From contig JANMQR010000309.1 of the NCBI GenBank assembly GCA_031370625.1, positions 1-23,785 of the forward strand: 23,785 bases of DNA, in the 5' to 3' direction. Positions 22,041 to 23,785 of this stretch are shown here, piece by piece. A program made the position numbers and the translations under genes. This DNA is from UKL13-2 sp031370625 (GTDB taxonomy: Bacteria > Pseudomonadota > Gammaproteobacteria > Burkholderiales > Usitatibacteraceae). Below the pieces are notes generated by a model. That model had not been told where the DNA came from and did no database searches. It saw nothing but the letters and a program-made list of their open reading frames with translations. Numbering within the stretch: the stretch's first letter is position 1; each line of letters starts with the position of its first letter.

Positions 22041-23461
22041 TTGCTGGACGCAGTTGAGAGGTATTCTCCCAAAGCAGCTGCCTCTTTAATTGGAAGTAAA
22101 TATGATAACCATCCCAAGCCAGGATCGCGCAGTGCAAGCAAAACACCGTCCACCGGAACATGGTAAGTCGGCCGCGTACGCCATCTTGGATCAATGACCG
22201 TGCGCAGCTCAGTGCCCGCAGCCAGCTCGAATAATACCGGAGCTTGCATCACTGCTCTTATCCTAGCAAGGCAGCCGATAAGTATTTCCAATTCATTCGC
22301 TGACATACTCACATTCAACTTTTCGCCCTCCATACCCAAGCCGAGCGCAACTGTTCGTTTATCTTCGGAGAACTCGGGTACCAATTTCAGATGACCGATC
22401 TCACCCACGCAATTATTTTTAAAATTCGCATGTTCAAAACTTACAGTTTCGCTCGCTTTAAATGATTCTTCTGTATTCTGTATCCACGAAAATGAAAATG
22501 TATCACCAGAAGTTGTAAGACCGATTCGTGGTCTTCCTTCTTGATCTTTCATGATTCTCGTCATGCTAATTACATCTTTATTTTCTTGCGTCTGCCCTCC
22601 AAACCAAAGATCAATTTCGCGTCCAAGGCGGGCTTTAACGGCATTTTTAAACAAAGTAGGATTGCCGTCAAAATCGTATTGATCATAACCGTTTGCGCTA
22701 CGCAGAAAAACAGAGCCCCCTGGCTTTTGTAACCAGTAAACAACCAAGCCATCGTGCTCTAAAAGCTCAGTAACCGACAACGAACAGCCTCCCAATTGTG
22801 GCGAACCCTGTGTAATTATCGTGCCTGGTAAAAGCTCCGCCAAAGAGGAATCGGTTGCACTAAAAGCGTAAGCGCATAACTTCACACCTGAACCAGACAA
22901 CAGGTAAGGAATCGCTACTCCGCCCACCGATCTATCGCTAGATGTAACAAACATCGTGTGCATTGCTACTATTACCTGCATCAAACCTTGCGGGGTGCCC
23001 TGCCCTTTCTCGCCAGCCACACCAAACACGAAAGTTACTATTGCGTCCGGCGGGTGGTCTATAGATTTATCGTGCCTAATCTGCTGCAGTTTCTCAAAAC
23101 GTGCAAGTTGACCGAGGTACAGGGTCTGGACTTCACTTAATACACCGTCCGAAATTTTGAATAGTCGAGGAGCACCGCAATCAAAGAAACCATATGCAAA
23201 ATCTACTTCACAACCACTTTCTATATGACCTGCAAGCAATACCGCGATTGCAGCACAACCATGTGGCGTTTCGCCCACAGCTTTCAGCAAGACTAATGCT
23301 TTGCCCACATCACCAGCGAAACCAATGAGAGAACAATTTCCGATTGAATAAATTTTCGGCTGGTTAATTTGGCGCAATGACCCGAGCGCGGGATTGGTAA
23401 TGGATGTGTCCGCAGCCATCCAAATTTTGCCGTCTTCGACAGCAGCAACCAGTAGGGTCAT
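22028..23461 (-). CDS. proteasome-like Ntn-hydrolase candidate with long C-terminal extension
   Basis: The N-terminus MTLLVAAVEDGKIWMAADTSIT ... INQPKIYSIGNCSLIGFAGD follows the proteasome-beta/HslV pattern (T-T/L-hydrophobic, DGxxxAADxxxT, KI..I, GxAGD). Once Met1 is removed, Thr would be residue 1, with Asp at 17 (AAD) and Lys at 35 (PKI), close to the catalytic Thr1/Asp17/Lys33 of proteasome subunits. This also fixes the start at 23461, which has no good Shine-Dalgarno. At 477 residues it is about twice the length of known bacterial members (HslV, Anbu). The second half (e.g. KLNVSMSANELEILIGCLARIRAVMQ near residue 385-410) was not recognised. No HslU-like ATPase is adjacent. The gene looks more AT-rich than its neighbours, and its last residues (KRSP) are encoded inside a repeat. 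It stands alone between the repeat and radA. Acquired accessory gene is my inference. Confidence 0.7.
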   Translation of the reverse strand: MTLLVAAVEDGKIWMAADTSITNPALGSLRQINQPKIYSIGNCSLIGFAGDVGKALVLLKAVGETPHGCAAIAVLLAGHIESGCEVDFAYGFFDCGAPRLFKISDGVLSEVQTLYLGQLARFEKLQQIRHDKSIDHPPDAIVTFVFGVAGEKGQGTPQGLMQVIVAMHTMFVTSSDRSVGGVAIPYLLSGSGVKLCAYAFSATDSSLAELLPGTIITQGSPQLGGCSLSVTELLEHDGLVVYWLQKPGGSVFLRSANGYDQYDFDGNPTLFKNAVKARLGREIDLWFGGQTQENKDVISMTRIMKDQEGRPRIGLTTSGDTFSFSWIQNTEESFKASETVSFEHANFKNNCVGEIGHLKLVPEFSEDKRTVALGLGMEGEKLNVSMSANELEILIGCLARIRAVMQAPVLFELAAGTELRTVIDPRWRTRPTYHVPVDGVLLALRDPGLGWLSYLLPIKEAAALGEYLSTASSKRSP

Positions 23462-23550
23462 AAAGAAAATCCAAATTTAAATAAATTGACAATAATTTTT
23501 CTTACGGGCTGCCCAGCCATTGCATAGTCGCCTTGATTGCACACCACTAT

Positions 23551-23785
23551 TTACCCACCCCGGCAATACTCCACCGCCTGCTCCACCCGATCCACGCCAA
23601 TCACTTCCATGCCTTCAATCTTGTGTTTCGGCTTATTCGCTTTCGGCACAATCGCGTGAGTAAATCCCAGCTTGGCGGCTTCGCGTAATCGTTCTTGGCC
23701 GCGCTGCACGGGGCGGACTTCGCCCGCCAGGCCGATCTCGCCGAAGACGACGTGTTTGGCGGGGAGTGGTTTGTTTTTGAAACTG
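23551..23785 (-). CDS. radA: DNA repair protein RadA, C-terminal end (partial)
   Basis: The minus strand enters at the window edge and reads KHVVFGEIGLAGEVRPVQRG, then QERLREAAKLGFTHAIVPKA, NKPKHKIEGMEVIGVDRVEQ and AVEYCRGG before TAA at 23551-23553. This is the Lon-protease-like C-terminal domain of RadA (Sms), a DnaB-type ATPase that promotes branch migration during recombination. VFGEIGLAGEVRPV and the LGF..AIVPKAN wording are diagnostic. Only the last ~78 residues lie in the window; the zinc finger, Walker and KNRFG motifs would be beyond it. The gap to the next gene is about 90 bases without a clear terminator. Confidence 0.95.
   Translation of the reverse strand, partial: SFKNKPLPAKHVVFGEIGLAGEVRPVQRGQERLREAAKLGFTHAIVPKANKPKHKIEGMEVIGVDRVEQAVEYCRGG

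Overview
The window reads as ordinary chromosome of a moderate-GC Gram-negative proteobacterium. A betaproteobacterium is the best guess, inferred from the purE-purK pair, outer-membrane and periplasmic proteins (DUF481, AsmA, DUF2807), a TctA-type relic and a radA gene with proteobacterial wording. No rRNA, tRNA, CRISPR array, transposase or intact prophage was recognised.

Left part (1-5.5 kb). The 3' part of a LysE-family exporter overlaps purE by ATGA and purE is followed closely by purK, the two-step CAIR branch of purine synthesis. The first ~176 bases are odd: a perfect 26-base inverted repeat encloses a segment that encodes the missing LysE core on the opposite strand. Next come a secreted DUF2807 protein and a convergent minus-strand operon: a PadR regulator, a SEDS(FtsW/RodA)-like membrane protein with a PadR-partner-like N-terminus, and an alpha/beta-hydrolase.

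Middle (5.5-16.3 kb). A short GDSL-hydrolase relic is followed by a membrane GAF/class III nucleotide cyclase (minus), an AsmA-family protein carrying a hexanucleotide repeat (minus), a possible decayed gene, a DUF481 outer-membrane protein and an MFS transporter (plus). A broken cyanophycinase-like gene (minus) runs into the MFS 3' end. Then come a small protein plus a chemoreceptor-like HAMP protein that lacks any output domain, and a secreted protein with a GLWWN-type domain.

Right part (16.3-23.8 kb). Minus-strand genes are separated by at least five families of dispersed, mostly palindromic repeats. The genes are an aminopeptidase P, an unknown exported protein, a miniature TctA-like membrane protein, an HTH protein with a small overlapping partner (an antitoxin-like pair), a 477-residue proteasome-like Ntn-hydrolase candidate, and the 3' end of radA. 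Two gene units lie between direct copies of a repeat (88 bp around the mini-TctA, ~200 bp around the HTH pair). In several genes the last codons or the stop codon fall in or against a repeat. The most interesting single gene is the Ntn-hydrolase-like protein at 22.0-23.5 kb, with a Thr directly after the initiator Met, an Asp/Lys pair at proteasome-like spacing and an unassigned long C-terminal region.
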